A DNA stretch of 64,000 bases from Myxocyprinus asiaticus (taxonomy: Eukaryota; Chordata; Actinopteri; Cypriniformes; Catostomidae). Position 1 is the stretch's first letter; the number at the start of each line of letters is the position of its first letter. A model generated the notes under the pieces. The model had not been told where the DNA came from, ran no database searches, and was given only the letters and a program-made list of their open reading frames with translations. Location of the stretch: positions 39,012,001 to 39,076,000 of the forward strand of contig NC_059365.1 in the NCBI RefSeq assembly GCF_019703515.2. Direction: 5' to 3'. The position numbers and the translations under genes were made by a program. This document shows, in pieces, positions 1 through 53,639 of this stretch.

Positions 1-820
1 TTTTAAGTGCCCTGAACTGATTTCCCCCTTACATAACTTTTGTAGCAGTAAGGTCACATTAATTCTATGGTGAGTTCTTCCCTATATCCTCATGCTAAAA
101 TCAACTGTAAATCCACATTTTAAAGCTGATATTAAAAAAAAAAAATCTTCCAGGGGCAGCACGCCCTCTGACCCCGTTAGGGAGTTTGCATCTTTTTTGC
201 CCCTGATGAGTTTGCATCCCTGTATTAAGCACCACTAACTAAGACATCTAGCTTTAACACTGTAGTTAACACTGTTTGTGTATGTGTGTGTGATTCTGGG
301 GCTCAGGTGGGTTCTGCCCTAATGAGCCAATTGAGGCCATCATGATGCATGCCCTGATTTTAGGCAGGAATACCAACACAATTTGGCCCAGAAGACATAT
401 GAAAAACACAAACACAAACTTCAGCAGGGTTTCTAACCTCAGCTTACACAAAAAGGGGTCACATTTATGAAAGGGAAGAAAGAAAATTGAGAAATAAGAG
501 GAAGAGAGAGAGGGGATGGATAAAAAGGGACAGAGTGTGATGGAGTGGAGAGGGCCAGAGGCTGAGAGAGAAACTATCATCCGCCTGTACACCGTTTCAG
601 CTTTCTGTGCTTAATGGAATTGGTGGGCAGGAAAGACAGTGGAGTTGAACAGAGAGAAAGAGAGAGAGGGAGTTATAGAAAGGACGATGCATTAATGGCC
701 TGATGTTTGTATTAATAACATAGCCAGACTAAACAAAATCTTTTTGGCTCATCAGTAACTAACTACTCACTTACAAGTGTGTACCAGGGCTGTTTTCTCA
801 GAGGGCCCTTAAAAAATCAA

Positions 821-1047
821 GAGTTCGTGGCAAACTTGCCGCAAATTCGCCACTGATGATTTTCACATGCAAATGAGCTTTGTGGCAAACTTGCGGCAAC
901 TTGTCCATTGTTTCCAAAAGTTTGCCGGAGGTTCACCACTACCAGTGAATAGCTGCAAACTTCTGGCAAACTTTTGCGGCGAATCGCAAGCTCATTTGCA
1001 TAAGAAAATAAAGAGCTCCAAGCTTGTGGCAAATTTGTGGCAAGTTT
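821..1047. repeat. Palindromic MITE, copy 1
   Basis: Ends are inverted-repeat-like (TGGCAAACTTGC / GTGGCAAGTTT). It shares long stretches with the copy at 1339-1576, including TTCACCACTACCAGTGAA. No coding capacity is evident. Confidence 0.65.
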
Positions 1048-1338
1048 AGACTTTTTGTGAGGGGAGACAAAAATATGGATGAGAGGATAATTGACAAAAC
1101 AAAAAAATAAATAAGTAAGAGAACAAATAAACACTAGTTTTTCTAAAGTAACACCTGTGGATAAACTTTCAGAGAGTGGCAGCAACATGATCACACGGGA
1201 AATCGACATGCTGATTCTGAAAGTTCATGTACCCTGAAATCAACCCCATTCAGCTGAATTACTGACGAGCTCAGTTGCCCAGTTCAGACATTTTTGCATC
1301 AATTCAAATGTGAGTAACCTTCCTGTTACAAACATCAA

Positions 1339-1576
1339 GAATTTATGCCAAATTTGCCACAAATTCACCACTGCTTAATTTCAAATGCAAATGAGCCTTG
1401 CTGCAAACTTGCGGCAAATTGTTCATTGTCGCCAAAGGTTTGCTGCAGGTTCACCACTACCAGTGAAGAGCTGCAAACTTCTGGCAAAAATGTACGGTGA
1501 ATCACAAGCTCATTTGCATGTGAAAATAATGATTAGCAAATTTGTGGCAAGTTTGCAGCTAAATTGCCAGAACTCT
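1339..1576. repeat. Palindromic MITE, copy 2
   Basis: Direct-orientation relative of 821-1047, about 290 bp away. Ends in AAATTGCCAGAACTCT, the inverse of the copy 1 start. Confidence 0.65.
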
Positions 1577-2718
1577 AGATTTTTGTCAAGACATGGGTTC
1601 TTGTCCCATGGAAACCAGGAAGTAATCGTGTTCACATAAGCAATGGTGAGTGCAATTTGGAGGTTGCGTTTCTGCTTTCAAATTGCAGTTTTACTCCACT
1701 GACGATTAGGTTTAGGGTTGGGGTTTGGGAGTAGACTTAATAAAATATGCATTCTTGTTAACTGAATAACATCATTTACAGCTAAAAATAAATACAACTC
1801 ACTTTTGGCACCACTCTGTGGACATGTCAGCCAGAAACTAGAGCTAACACTTGTCCATACGTACAACAACACTTCCAGTTTCGACCACTCGGGGCAGTGA
1901 TTTGAATTTCTGTAAACACAGATTGAATTAAACAACAGAACTTTCTAACTACTGTTGCCAAATTCAGTTTGTTTTTGTTGGTGAAACCTAATGTAGTCAG
2001 ATTGATTCAGTCATGTTAAATAGTATCTTCAGCTTGAATAAAACCAGTTAATTTAGATGTTACCACATGAAGCACAATTTAGGTTTTTTTTTTTTTTTTT
2101 TTTTTTTACAGTGCAGTAGTTCATAAATATCCTGAATTGTTTAAACTAGTGGAAATAAATGGACTATTACAATTTAAACAACTCATCACAACACTTTCAT
2201 TCCCATCTGAATGTAAATTACCTTGAAATTAATGTGTTTACTAGACATTTGTTGGCTAATGGAAGAAAAAAGTGATTATTAACCTTTAAATGCATACATC
2301 AGGTTTTTAGTGACCTGGGACCTCATTACACCGCCTTTACCTCATCCATTTTTTTTTTAAATAAAAAAAGCAAATTGCTTAATTACCAAAAGTGTATAGG
2401 GTCGTTAGTGACCCAAGATATGTAATAGTAGCATTACATCTACTATTCAGTAGTTTCAGTGATTGACATGATCTACATTTGACATTGCTATTTGATGAAG
2501 CAACGTGGAAGTAAACTATAGCAACACATGATCACTATGTTTGTCTTTTGTCATTTGGGCGTACTACTGAAATGATGTAATTGTAGGTCTATTTATATTT
2601 AATAATTGCCTGAGAAAATACATATGTGTAGCTTGTGTCAAATATTGTAGTGTGGAAGTAATGCCGCTCTATGATTTGTTGCATCATCTCTTTTTATATT
2701 TGAAAAATATAACATCAA

Positions 2719-2722
<4 letters not shown>

Positions 2723-2800
<78 letters not shown>

Positions 2801-2802
2801 TT
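2723..2802. repeat. (TA)n microsatellite
   Basis: About 70 bp of nearly perfect TA dinucleotides. Confidence 0.95.
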
Positions 2803-2915
2803 CCATTATTTTCTAATGGTCTTGAAAATGCTTTGAAAATAGTGGTGATAGATAAATGTGGCGAGTCACTAAAGACCCAAAGCATGTTAAAATGTTTGCT
2901 GAAACACCCATACAT

Positions 2916-3336
2916 TTAAAGGTGCACTCTGTAACTTTTGTCTTTGTGTCATCTTGGACTTACACTGACACCTAGTGGTTTGGATGCAGCATAATTTAAA
3001 ATCAATAGTTTTCAGTTTCAGATGCTATTGTAGAAATGTAGTATTCACAGTCAGCCATGATTACTTTAATCTATCAGTGAAAGTGTCAAACAACAGGACG
3101 GTTACTGAGATTAAGCGAGTAGTATTCGGCTGGTCATGTGTTTCTAACATGGCAGCCCCCATGTGCGGACCCTCTCCATGTAGAATAAAACAGCTTTTAT
3201 AAGGTTACTGATATGACTGGAGTCTTCATTTTAATGTGAGTGCTCATGATTTCCTACATATATTGCAAAATTGCAATTCATGTTTTTAGGAGTTAAACTT
3301 TTTTAATGAGGAAAAAATTACAGAGTGCACCTTTAA
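2916..3336. repeat. MITE with TTAAAGGTGCACTCTGTAA termini
   Basis: Starts TTAAAGGTGCACTCTGTAA and ends with the inverted form TTACAGAGTGCACCTTTAA; 421 bp. It contains GACACCTAGTGG and shows no ORF. The palindromic TIR marks a non-autonomous DNA transposon. Confidence 0.85.
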
Positions 3337-3811
3337 GGGTTTCTAAAAACTGAACAATGTAAAAAAAAACAAGCAATGTAAAAAAAAATTAAATATGTAT
3401 AAACTTAATGAGACTTGGATATGAGTATACATAGTATGTTAATGTAAACATACTGAAATATTATAGTATTGGTAGATTGTTGATAGTGTAAAGTGAATTG
3501 TGTTCTATATGCCTTTAACCTGAAAATGGTGAAAACTTGAAATGGAACTTAGACATGAATTTACATTGGACTAAAAAAACAAACGCAGAGAGGAGAGTTT
3601 GCCTCCTCATGTCAAAAGTCCACCACATGCCACTGGTGCGTACATGCATCTGTGAGACAGTTTTAATGAACAATTCAGTGGCCTTGCTCCACAGAAAGGA
3701 AAAAATTGGTCAGTATATTCATCTGTAGTTTCATTAGCTTCTGAAAACAGGTCCTCTGTTTATACGCCTCTGAGCTGTTTGTTTCCAACATTCCATTTCT
3801 TTATCTGTCAC

Positions 3812-3813
<2 letters not shown>

Positions 3814-3855
<42 letters not shown>
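3814..3855. repeat. (TC)n microsatellite
   Basis: About 40 bp of perfect TC repeats. The 3.86-4.25 kb that follow are unique-looking, without a supportable gene. Confidence 0.95.
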
Positions 3856-3856
<1 letters not shown>

Positions 3857-4631
3857 GCAACAGCTGTTGTTGTGTAGCTGTTGCCCAAATGCCCTACAGC
3901 CAAGAGAAGTAAACAGACTGAGCTCAAACCACACCACAAGGCAGTGCGGCCTGGTCTGCTGTGCAGTCCAGTCTGACCAACACATCACTGTGATTACAGC
4001 ATATACAGTACATCAGTGTGGCTCTACCCAATGATACCCAGCAACTTATCCTCACAGATTCACCTCACATTCTCTGTTCACCCCGGGCGCTTCTCAGCCC
4101 TTCGCTGAATAAGATGAGCCCATCAATTATATGCAACAGAGATATTGATTCAAGAGAATGGTGTTATAACCGTAGAGATGCCCGAGGACATCATATTATG
4201 CCGATGCATTCATTAATATTTACTGTAGAACACGGATAGCACAGATTCTCTGGCAAAAAACTTCAGCATGGATATCTTGGTCTGATACTGCTGACAAATA
4301 AAATTTCTGCTCAGTAGTGCAAACTGTGAGAGGGCAGCTATTCAGGGACCATATTAATTAGTCATAATTTGATCAAATCTAATAGGTTTAGTTTGTTTTG
4401 TACTGTTTGTTTTGATTTGTTACTGTCTATGATTGGTATTTTAATCTTATTTGGTAGGTGTCCTGAAAAAAATGTTCTACCTTACAGAATGTGCTACCCA
4501 TGTTATTTGTGCATTTGCAATGGATTTTCATTTACAAAGTCACGTCATTTATGAGGTCATGCCTTTAACCTTGAGCTGCGTACACCATGACAATAGACAG
4601 AAAATGTTTAGTAACATTTATGATATTTATA

Positions 4632-5841
4632 CACTGGCGGCCAAAAGTTTGGAATAATGTTCAGATTTTGCTGTTTCGGAAGGAAATTGGTACTTTAATT
4701 CACCAAAGTGGCATTCAACTGATCACAAAGTATAGTCAGGACATTACTGATGTAAAAAAACAGCACCATCACTGTTTAAAAAAAGTCATTTTTGATCAAA
4801 TCTAGACAGGCCCCATTTCCAGCAGCCATCACTCCAACACTTTATCCTTGAGTAATCATGCTAAATTGATCATTTGGTACTAGAAACTCACTTGCCATTA
4901 TATCAAACACAGCTGAAAGCTATTTGGTTTGTTAAATGAAGCTTAACATTGTCTTTGTATTTGTTTTTGAGTTGCCACAGAATGCAATAGACTGGCATGC
5001 CTTAAGGTCAATGTTAGGTCAAAAATGGAAAAAAGAAACCGCTTTCTCTAGAAACTCATCAGTCAATCATTGTTTTGAGGAATGAAGGCTATACAATGCT
5101 TGAAATTGCCAAAAAACGGAAGATTTCATATAAAGGTGTACACTACAGTCTTCAAAGACAAAGGACAACTGGCTCTCACAAGGACAGAAAGAGATGTGGA
5201 AGGCCAGATGTACAACTAAACAAGAGGATAAGTACATCAGAGTCTCTAGTTTGAGAAATAGACGCCTCACATGTCCTCAGCTGACAGCTTCATTGAATTC
5301 TACCTGCTCAACACCAGTTTCATGTACAACAGTAAAGAGAAGACTCAGGGGCGCAGGCCTTATGGAAGAATTGCAAAGAAAAAGCCACTTTTGAAACAGA
5401 AAAACAAAAAGAAAAGGTTAGAGTGGGCAAAGAAACACAGACATTGGACAACAGATAACTGGAAAAGAGTGTTATGGATCTTAACCCCATTGAGCTTTTG
5501 TGGGATCAGCTAGACTGTAAGGTGCGTGAGAAGTGCCCGACAAGATGGCAAGTGCTACAGGAAGTGTGGGGTGAAATGTCACCTGAGTATCTGGACAAAC
5601 TGACAGCTAGACTGTCAAGGATCTGCAAAGCTGTCATTGCTGCACATGGAGGATTTTTTTATGAGAACTCTTTGAAGTAGTTTAAGAAGTTCTGAATTTT
5701 TTTTTCAAATTGTAATAGTAATTTATCACGTTATTAATGTCCTGACTATACATTGTGATCAGTTGAATGCCACTTAAAAGTGCCAATTTCTTTCCATAAG
5801 AGCTAAATCTGTACATTATTCCAAACTTTTGGCCACCAGTG
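4632..5841 (+). mobile_element. Tc1-like deletion derivative, copy 1
   Basis: TIRs CACTGGCGGCCAAAAGTTTG and its inverse at 5815-5841. The remnant transposase reads MSSADSFIEFY... and RRLRGAG...KRLEWAKKH...WKRVLW, then jumps directly to LNPIELLWDQLD. About 110 residues with the first two catalytic Asp are gone; the third acidic residue in NPIE remains. Frameshifts are also present, so the copy is non-autonomous. Confidence 0.93.
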
Positions 5842-5859
5842 TGTATGTATATATAGCTC

Positions 5860-6164
5860 TGAGCCCTTAACAGGACATGGTGGTGGGAAACGATTAGTTG
5901 GTAGGAAAAAAATGAATCGATGCATTTTTCGTTCTCTCATTTTGCGTTCATTCCCCTGAGAAACTTTGCGTTCTCTCACAAATTTATTTTGCGTTCTCTT
6001 GCAAAAACATTTTGTGTACTCTTGCAAAAAAATCTTTTTGTGAGAGAACACAAAAGTTTCTTGGAAAAACGTAAATGTTTCGTGATCAAACACAAAAGCA
6101 TCTGTTTTTTGTTTTTTTCTCCCTGCTCATTACTTTCCCACCAACATGTCCCCTTAGGGGCTCA
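5860..6164. repeat. Palindromic MITE with GCGTTCTCT internal repeats
   Basis: Ends TGAGCCCTTAACAGGACATG and the inverse CATGTCCCCTTAGGGGCTCA. The inside carries four or five TTTTGCGTTCTCT-like repeats. It starts 18 bp from the Tc1 copy 1 end. Confidence 0.8.
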
Positions 6165-6585
6165 GTAAATATGTCATCACATAAGCAATTGTTTTTAAAT
6201 TAATATATTGTGTCTTCAGCTGGGGCCAGCTGATTTTCCATCATGCACCTAGAAACCATGACTTGTAATGTAAATAATTCCCCATTTACCTTTTCTGTAT
6301 TGTTTAATATCTTTTTACTGTTAGCATTATGATTTTGTGTGCATGTGTTTATTTGTGTAGTTTTGCATAGCCTGTTAATAACTCACCGTAAATAAAACTC
6401 CTGTGTTTTTTATGGCATACCTGCAGTTCTAGTGTGTAATCTGCCTTAAGTGTATCAGTAAAATCTTTTAGGTGTATTTCTTAAAGTGAGATATTATGGT
6501 CCCATGATTTCCCATAATATGACTGAAGCTATATTGCAGTACATACTGTATATATAGCATGATGTGATATAATTTTAGTTTTAGG

Positions 6586-6617
6586 CTTAACCCTAACCCT
6601 AATTTTGGTTAGGGTTA
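6586..6617. repeat. Short inverted telomere-like motif
   Basis: TTAACCCTAACCCTAA followed by TTGGTTAGGGTTA forms a small hairpin of telomeric hexamers. Confidence 0.6.
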
Positions 6618-7168
6618 TAAGTATTTCCTTCTGATAAGATGTTCTACCCATGTTTCTAACACATTTATTAGATGGTGGATCATCCTGAAAGATATTTCCT
6701 GCTGACAAGATGCCAGTGTTGTAATGTTAAAGGTAGCTCATCCTGTAAAAGAAGCACATTTCATTAAATAAACATGACAGCTACTGGTAGACCATCCTGA
6801 GCGGGTAGGTCAGATTTCAGAACATTGGAAAATGAATTTGATCCATTACGCAGATTTAAATGTAAAACTAATTTACATTGATGTAAAAGTCAATGCTTGT
6901 GTCCCTTACTAAGTGTAATAGCTGGTGACCACCCCAGTATGCCGGTAATAAAGATCTCTCCTCAGCTGGAATACTGAATAAATTGGTTCCCTAATAGGTG
7001 GGTAAAGTTGGATGATGTGTGGCATAACAACAATGGTGACTGGGAAATAAAATTTAAAATGTCTACAATTTAACAAGCATCAACCAGTCTAACATGTTTG
7101 CAATAAAGTCATTTAACAGAGCATCAGTCTCAAGGGAGGGATTTTGTGTCAGGTAATCTATGTTGTAT

Positions 7169-7470
7169 GGTGGCCCGGGGGTGCAAAACAAAACCAAATT
7201 AGCAAAGCAAATAAAAGCTGAAAACACAAAGGAAATAAACCACAGCAAAGCAAAATTAAGCCACAAAAAATGTGCCATAACACACCTAAATTAATCCACA
7301 ACAAATAAATACAGCATTTTGTAATTTTTTATTTTCTGATAATTTTGTTGTGTTGTGCCTTAATTGCATTGCTCTGTGGCTTAATTCTGTTGTGCTGTGG
7401 TTTATTTCTGTTGTGTTTTCAGATTTATTTGCTTTGCTAATCTGGTGATGTTGCGCACCTCTGGGCCACC
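7169..7470. repeat. Palindromic MITE, GGTGGCCC termini
   Basis: Starts GGTGGCCCGGGGGTGC, ends GCGCACCTCTGGGCCACC. Both arms contain AGCAAAGCAAATAAA and its inverse; 302 bp. Confidence 0.85.
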
Positions 7471-7486
7471 GTAATATTGTCATATA

Positions 7487-7922
7487 CAGTTGCCCCAAAA
7501 AGTATTTGAACACTTAAGCCATACTTGAAATGTATGAATGTCATAGCATTACATAGGCTGTCAAACCAGGCCTGTAAACAAATGATGCTAGAGCTTTTCT
7601 CATAACTAAGTTCACTTTTCTGGTATTTGTTACAGTTACTTTTAACCTCAAGCTGATTTTTAGTGGATGTATGAAGTCAGTTCTCCCCAAGTTCTCTCAG
7701 GTGTCAGATCCACAGGTGTAGTTCATCACGTTAACTATGGACATGTTCCACTTGACTAAGACAATCAGAAAATATCCAAATACCTTTCGTCTTCATTTTG
7801 AACATTATATCTATTTAATTTCAAACCTAACCAACTTATTTTTTGTTAAATATCTTGCTTGATAGTGTGCTTGTGCCACTTGAAATGCCACTTGAGTGTC
7901 AAATAATTTTTTGAGGCCCCTG
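7487..7922. mobile_element. Tc1/mariner-type MITE
   Basis: TIR CAGTTGCCCCAAAAAGTATT versus an imperfect inverse (TTTTTTGAGGCCCCTG) at 7907-7922, with TA at both flanks. No transposase remains. Confidence 0.7.
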
Positions 7923-9829
7923 TATGCTGCAGTGCGATGTCTCCACCTTGTGGCTGTATACTTTATTAATTTCAGATCAAGGGTCATGTGTATTTTTGTG
8001 TTTTGACTAGGTAAACACAAATCCTGATGTAATGTACAGCAAGATTCTGGAAATGAGTACCAATAAATGTATTTTATATACATCAATATTTTTATTTCTT
8101 AAAAGGTCATGAACCCAAACTCATGAATTTTATGTATGATTATTAAAGAATTGCTGTTATCTATTGTTATCTATAATATCATTCTGGGTGTAAAATGCAT
8201 AGCATATTCAGTAAAAAAAAAAAAAAAAATCCAAGTAAATACACATACAGTGTGATATCGAAACATCAGCTCGCCATACAATCATTAAAAACAATTTTAC
8301 AATATTTAATTATTACAAGATCAGAAATCAATAATGAGTTATTTTGTTAATGCGATTATTACAAAAATGTAGATGTACACTCAAAAAAGTAATTGTAAAG
8401 ATTAAACATTTCAATTTCATAACATCAATTCTATGAAGTAATCTTTAACTAAATAAATAAAAAAAGAAAACATTTTATTAATTTGTATATGGTTAAAAAT
8501 TACACAATTCAATTGGATGGAATTTTTTTGTTATTGAATTAAAAATGCGTAAATATGAAAAATAGGTTAATATTTTGTACTTGTTTATTTTTATTGTTTG
8601 GGGGGTGCCTCCCCCCAGGGCCGCTGATAAGGGGGGACAATGGGACCTTTTGTCCTGGGCCTGGGCTTGAGGGGGGCCCAGACTGGAGGGAGGTCCACAG
8701 AAAGTCTATTCCATATTGTAGAGTGCATCTATATATGTTCAACTGAAGATGCAGGGCTTGACATGAACACCGCCTAGAAATAGGCAGTGGCGGGTAACTC
8801 CGTCGCTCTTACTAGCCACTTTGGCGGGTAGCCATAGCCTAAGCAAATTTAATTGTATTCATCTCGTGTTCAGTGCTTTATAAGCAGTAAATATGCTTCT
8901 CACAACTGACGCGCATCTGTGCAGGACGAATAAAGCGTGGTTTCACACGAACCATTGTAGCGCACATCAGCATGCTCCAGAAACTTGCATGATTCACAAT
9001 ATTGCGGCTTACGTGACCCATTTCAATTCTAAAGAGAATGTTCTAGTATAAAGCTCTATATGGAAGAATTTGAACATCTCAAATTGTTAGACAGCCCTGA
9101 CATTAACAGCACAGTTGAAGTAAAGAGACAACTGTGTGAAATGCACGTACATCGATTACCAGGTTTTTAAAATACACATCAACATCCAAACTAAAATGTT
9201 TTATCTGCAGTAACACTAACTGGTATCTGGTATAGATGCATATTAAAATGATTAGGGCGAGTCTATAAGACTTCATTTTTGTTATTGACAGGTGAGAGGT
9301 GGTGCTTTACTGCTGTCATCAGGACGCCATTTTAAACCTCAAATGCGATGTGGTTTTTGACTACCTCTGTATGCGTTTTTTGTGATCCAATCACAAAACA
9401 TTTTGCACCCCGTTTACAACAATATTTAGCATTTGCGATCGGATCATCCGAAACACGTCTTATTACCAGCTGTAAACAGGGTCTTAAAATGACTGCAGCC
9501 AGAGCTAGGGAATACAGTCAACAAATGTAGAAAGGAATTCCCGTCTTACAGTTACATCATCTGTCAATCAACTCTAGAATGCGCATGCGCATTAGCTATA
9601 CAAGCCGGGAAAATTGCGTCTTTTGGCTTAATATGAGGTAAAGAATACCAATTTATGATACCAGTATTGTCAGATTTTATTGCTGATTTGAAATATGTTC
9701 TTTGCTCGTAATTTTGACCAACCGTTTTTGAGATTTTGGTCTTTCAAGTAGTATCTGCACTGGCATGACTGGAAAAAAGCCTCCCTAGAGCGTTCCAAAG
9801 ACAGCTGACAGTGGACTGACTTGCTAGAA
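7923..9829. other. Intergenic, no gene recognised
   Basis: AT-rich and low-complexity to about 8.58 kb; a G/C-rich inverted piece at 8600-8690 (GGGCC-rich) looks repeat-derived. An NRF1-like TGCGCATGCGCA lies at 9580-9591. No open frame resembles a known protein. Confidence 0.5.
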
Positions 9830-11605
9830 CAATGCTTCCCAACCACTGTGCCGCAGCACACTAGTGTGCTGTGAAAGATTGTCAGGTGTGCCGTGGAAAA
9901 TTATCAAATTCCACAAAATAAATAAATACATGAAAAAAAAAATTATAATAATAATTTCAGGGATCCAAACTCCTCACCTTTCGGAGAAATTCGCCGTTTT
10001 GAAACCATAATCGGTCACTTTTGTGATTGTGAAGAGCAATGATTAATGTGCAAAAGTGACTGATATTTATACACTTTAAGGGGCTTTCACATGACTCGCA
10101 TCAGCGCTGCAGAATACACTTAAGTCTATGAAGTGACGGCACTTTACACCAAAGTGTTTTTTACACACACGTTTTTGCTTCAGCAATAATGTCTTTGAGA
10201 GTACTAAGCAACAAGAAATATTTAAAAACTGTCCAAATCTGTGAAGAGACATTGAATGTCTCATAATTTCTTTTATTTAAATATTACCTTATCGTTTATG
10301 AATATCAGAGACCCCAGTTATTGAACTAATTTAAATTCACCAAGAAAACGCTTAGACCTAAGCATAAACGAGTCCTTTTATTACTTTCTGCTATCAAAGC
10401 AACTGCAAGCTTTTTTTCTCTCTTCCAAATACATGTTTTCAATGTTTATTGTGCACACCTCCTGCTTTTTCACGTGGCAAACTAGTAAAATCGCCCCTCT
10501 GTGACGCTTTCTGCAACTCGTCATGTGTAGGGCAATGCGGCACTTGACGCTGGCGTTGAACGGAGCATTGACGCCTCGACTCAACTCATGTAAAATGCGC
10601 TTTACAATAATGACAGAACATTACTGAAACTCAAAATTATTATTATTTGTCTATTATTGTGGTCTTTTCTGATAAAAGTCATGCTCAGCAGTTTAAATAG
10701 GCTACTGTAGGAAAATGATACCGTAGATCTGCTTTGTGTTTATAATTCTTATACTGAAGTCAGTAGATTTGTAGCCATGCAGGTTTTAATAAAAGGAGAA
10801 GGTAAGGACGTTATTGAAACTCACTATTATTAGACTATTATTGTTGTCTTTTTGGATGAAAAATAATGCTCAGACTGAAGGAAGACTATAGATCTGCTTT
10901 GTTCTTTTAATGCTTAAACACTATATAGTCTCTTGGTAGATTTCGGTCATGAACCACACAAAATGATTCACTGACTCACTCATAGCACATAAGACGCTCA
11001 TTTGTCGCCACCTAGTGACATTTTCAGAAGGGGTCACTGAACTAATCAGCTAATAAAATTAAACAAATTTGTGAAACAGAACCAAGCCTCACCAAAATAC
11101 TCTTTATTTTGCAGCTAATTCTGCACAGTTGTAAACTTGAATATACTTGAATCACTAAAATAGCTGGAATTGGTTCTTTTAGCTTATTCTTTAAAAAAAA
11201 ATATCCCCAGAAAAATTATCGTGGACCAGTGATTGTCTTACCTTTTTCGCCCTACATGAGTTTGCATCCCTGTAATTTGTTGTGGCATTGCAAGAACAAA
11301 TCTACAAATTAGAAAAGAAGCAAATTTGTTGTTGATTTTTATTATCTATTTAGCGCTCTTACCACCTGTGACCTCACACAGTGTAGCCTACATATGTGAC
11401 CTTATTTATTTATTTATTTATTTTATTTATTTTTTCATAGCCGAATATCAAACATTACAAGTAAACACGACGCACAGAAAACAAGGACAAGTTCTTGAAA
11501 AGGAAAAATATTGACGATGGTTAGCCTATGTGTGATAGTGGTGTGCCGTAGAATTTTTTAGTCGTAAAAAGTGTGCCATGGCAGAAAAAAGATTAGGAAA
11601 TACTC
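9830..11605. mobile_element. hAT-type element, non-autonomous, 1.8 kb
   Basis: Flanked by 8-bp direct repeats TGCTAGAA (9822-9829 and 11606-11613), the hAT target-duplication length. Ends are CAATGCTTCCCAACC and, inverted, GAGTATTTCCTAATC (imperfect). Subterminal GTGTGCCGTGG and GTGTGCCATGG repeats are shared by both sides. No intact transposase ORF is visible. Confidence 0.85.
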
Positions 11606-11762
11606 TGCTAGAAAGACTTTGCCATTACGCTCTAGGTAAAAACACAAAGGTTGTTATCTCAGATCTCTTGCTAAACCCATTAAAAAGAATGCCCATGCAT
11701 GTACTTTTTGGCCATAAAGTACATTTCTATATTATTCTCTAATATGATCATGTTATAACAAT

Positions 11763-11835
11763 TGGAGGATGCGGGCATCGATCCCGCTACCTCTCGCATG
11801 CTAAGCGAGCGCTCTACCATTTGAGCTAATCCCCC
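11763..11835 (-). tRNA. trnaa-agc: tRNA-Ala (anticodon AGC)
   Basis: On the minus strand a 73-nt cloverleaf can be drawn. The acceptor stem is GGGGGAT with ATCCTCC (one G-U pair), discriminator A. The anticodon stem is CTCGC/GCGAG around TTAGCAT, giving AGC. The T arm is GCGGG/CCCGC. A box TAGCTCAAATGG and a B-box-like GGATCGATGCC serve as the internal Pol III promoter. It matches the vertebrate cytosolic tRNA-Ala-AGC sequence very closely. There is no intron and no encoded CCA. It is divergent from brd8, 104 bp from its ATG. Confidence 0.95.
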
Positions 11836-11904
11836 TCACTAGCGTCTTGAGAGATCGGAAGGTAATTTGTGTGGCGCCTCATGTCAGGCGTTGCACCATA
11901 ATAG

Positions 11905-11939
11905 AACCGGCGGAAGTGAGGAGAACGAGTGCAGCGAAC
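11905..11939 (+). promoter_or_regulatory. brd8: brd8 proximal promoter/5' leader with ETS-type site
   Basis: The GGCGGAAGTG core at about 11909-11918 is an ETS/GABP-type motif 22 bp before the ATG. No TATA box is evident. This is typical of TATA-less housekeeping promoters. The transcription start is not known. Confidence 0.45.
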
Positions 11940-52746
<40,807 letters not shown>

Positions 52747-53610
52747 ACCAAGACATTTCACTGCTGCTGTCACAGAAGTTAAAATAGGCTATATTTAGCT
52801 GTTTCTTTAAGAAGTTCTGGTTAAGTTTAGTTTGGTTTAATTCAGCAGTTCTTAAAGGTGCAGTGTCATTCTCAGAATATGGACAAAAGGACACTGGACA
52901 CAGAGGATACAAACAGGACATTTTTCTTCTTGACTGGAGACGTTTTAAGGGCGTGACCCTCCAAATTTTTCATGTGGAAAACATCTTTCCAGAACACTCT
53001 AGTTCATGAATAGCCCTGAAAAAATGGTCTTGTGTCCTCTGACTTACAGGACCGGTCAAACTGACCAGCACTTGTGCATTTGACTTTAGAGGAGTTGGTT
53101 AAAAGTCAAAAACTATTTATTGCAGATGTTTCACAACTGGCCTCTTAAGGTTAATGTGGAATGTACCACCATCATAACCACTGGATGGTTAGAAATGAGA
53201 ATGTCACTTTCTTACAAGAATGAAACTTTACAACCCCATTATTCAAGACAAAGATTATCGCCTTATTGCAACACTTTGTCATGTGTTAGCTGATGAGAAC
53301 TGATGAACAGTGATGAGTGGTTAAATAAAAAAGCTTTTTTCTTCTATAGAGATGAAGTTGACCCTCTTGAAACTTTTTTTTTTTTTTTTGCATAGGCAGA
53401 ACAGACACTGAACTTTGGATGACAGTTTAAAGGCCCACTGTACTAGATTCATTTTGTTGGGTTTTGTTTTTCAGTCAGCTTTATGCTTAAAGTGAACTTA
53501 ATTTGACTTCTGTGCATTTAGAAAGAACATAGTTTTGTACAGGGTCTTCTGTGTACAGTGTTTTTGAGTGTTGTGAAATGTTTTAATAAAACAGAGTCTG
53601 CAATTATAAT
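52747..53610 (+). other. brd8: brd8 3' UTR with poly(A) signal
   Basis: Non-coding sequence after the brd8 TGA. An AATAAA lies at 53585-53590 in TTTTAATAAAACAG, followed by a GT-rich stretch that could act as downstream element. The UTR end is inferred, at about 20 bp past the signal. Confidence 0.7.
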
Positions 53611-53639
53611 TGTGTTCCAGTTCAAACAATATGTTCATG

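Noticed and set aside
2715..2915. Ile/Tyr-repeat ORF
   Set aside because: It is a translation of the (TA)n microsatellite; the same holds for ORFs at 18550-18938.
3975..4240. Unique-looking sequence as a possible exon
   Set aside because: The 73-codon frame has no family likeness and no supporting splice sites.
6586..6617. Interstitial telomere as chromosome-fusion scar
   Set aside because: Only two hexamers per arm; far too short, and such motifs are common in AT-rich repeats.
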